64,000 bases of DNA from Streptomyces sp. CB02366 (GTDB lineage: Bacteria; Actinomycetota; Actinomycetes; Streptomycetales; Streptomycetaceae), in assembly GCF_001905905.1 (NCBI RefSeq), contig NZ_LIVT01000017.1, positions 1 to 64,000 of the forward strand. Reading direction: 5' to 3'. The notes under the pieces are model-generated. The model worked only from the letters and a program-made list of their open reading frames with translations, searched no databases and was not told the DNA's origin. The stretch's first letter is position 1. The number at the start of each line of letters is the position of its first letter. Positions 63,950 through 64,000 of this stretch are shown here, in pieces. The translations under genes were made by a program, and so were the position numbers.

Positions 63950-63961
63950 TACCCTGTCCAG
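63950..63961 (+). promoter_or_regulatory. Leaderless-type promoter of the last gene
   Basis: TACCCT at 63950-63955, six bases before GTG 63962. Confidence 0.4.
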
Positions 63962-64000
63962 GTGGCAGAACCAGTGGTGCGCGTCCCCGATGCGAAGGTC
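63962..64000 (+). CDS. 5' end of a gene, possibly sugar phosphate isomerase/epimerase
   Basis: Only 13 codons, reading VAEPVVRVPDAKV with a GTG start. The start resembles from memory the N-terminus of a TIM-barrel sugar phosphate isomerase/epimerase that follows the Ppx gene in Streptomyces. Truncated by the window end; product tentative. Confidence 0.4.
   Translation, partial: MAEPVVRVPDAKV

Overview
The window looks like a Streptomyces chromosome core region. GC is very high with near-total G/C at third codon positions, GTG starts and 4-nt ATGA/GTGA overlaps are frequent, and the marker genes are actinomycete or Streptomyces specific (lsr2, cseA/cseB/cseC-sigE, the short MutY, a DUF3180 protein, F420-associated zinc metalloprotease, coaX). 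From memory the gene order follows the S. coelicolor SCO33xx-SCO34xx block; this was not checked by alignment. I see no tRNA, rRNA, insertion sequence, prophage or CRISPR array.

Layout. 1-6.1 kb: glutamate decarboxylase, WrbA, a DedA membrane protein, a ThrE-type exporter, pyrophosphatase. 6.1-13.8 kb: a forward housekeeping run (dacB, zinc metalloprotease, tilS, hpt, ftsH, folE). 13.8-14.9 kb: an inserted orphan intein-like LAGLIDADG gene between two strong hairpins. 14.9-19.8 kb: the reverse folP-folB-folK group and a lysyltransferase. 20-25.1 kb: an esterase and a divergent glycine-betaine/choline type ABC transporter. 26.4-28.7 kb: an isolated NuoD paralogue beside a MidA/NDUFAF7-type methyltransferase. 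28.9-32.3 kb: a NarL-type two-component pair and an ArsR-type regulator with a two-site operator. 33.7-39.5 kb: a coupled pantothenate/NAD operon (DUF2520-panC-nadB-nadC-coaX). 39.6-45.7 kb: small conserved proteins, a BlaI regulator, an acetyltransferase, lsr2, clpC. 45.8-49.5 kb: a Trypco2 gene coupled to a trypsin-NACHT-repeat protein, the best candidate for a biological-conflict (antiphage-like) system. 49.9-54.7 kb: an M23 endopeptidase with a structured leader and the sigE-cseA-cseB-cseC envelope-stress operon. 54.9-64 kb: mutY, a secreted protein, disA, radA, a membrane sigma-like/zinc-motif/BACON fusion, a Cys-rich protein, a Ppx/GppA phosphatase and the first codons of another gene.

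How the parts connect. Folate genes (folE, folP, folB, folK) and cofactor genes (panC, coaX, nadB, nadC) supply tetrahydrofolate, CoA and NAD. tilS, hpt, ftsH, clpC, mutY, radA and disA are maintenance genes. SigE/Cse, the M23 hydrolase, dacB and the lysyltransferase all concern the cell envelope. DisA makes c-di-AMP, which in Streptomyces controls some wall-hydrolase leaders, so the structured leader at 49.7-49.9 kb deserves a riboswitch test. About fourteen genes start 6-7 nt after a TANNNT box and are probably leaderless.
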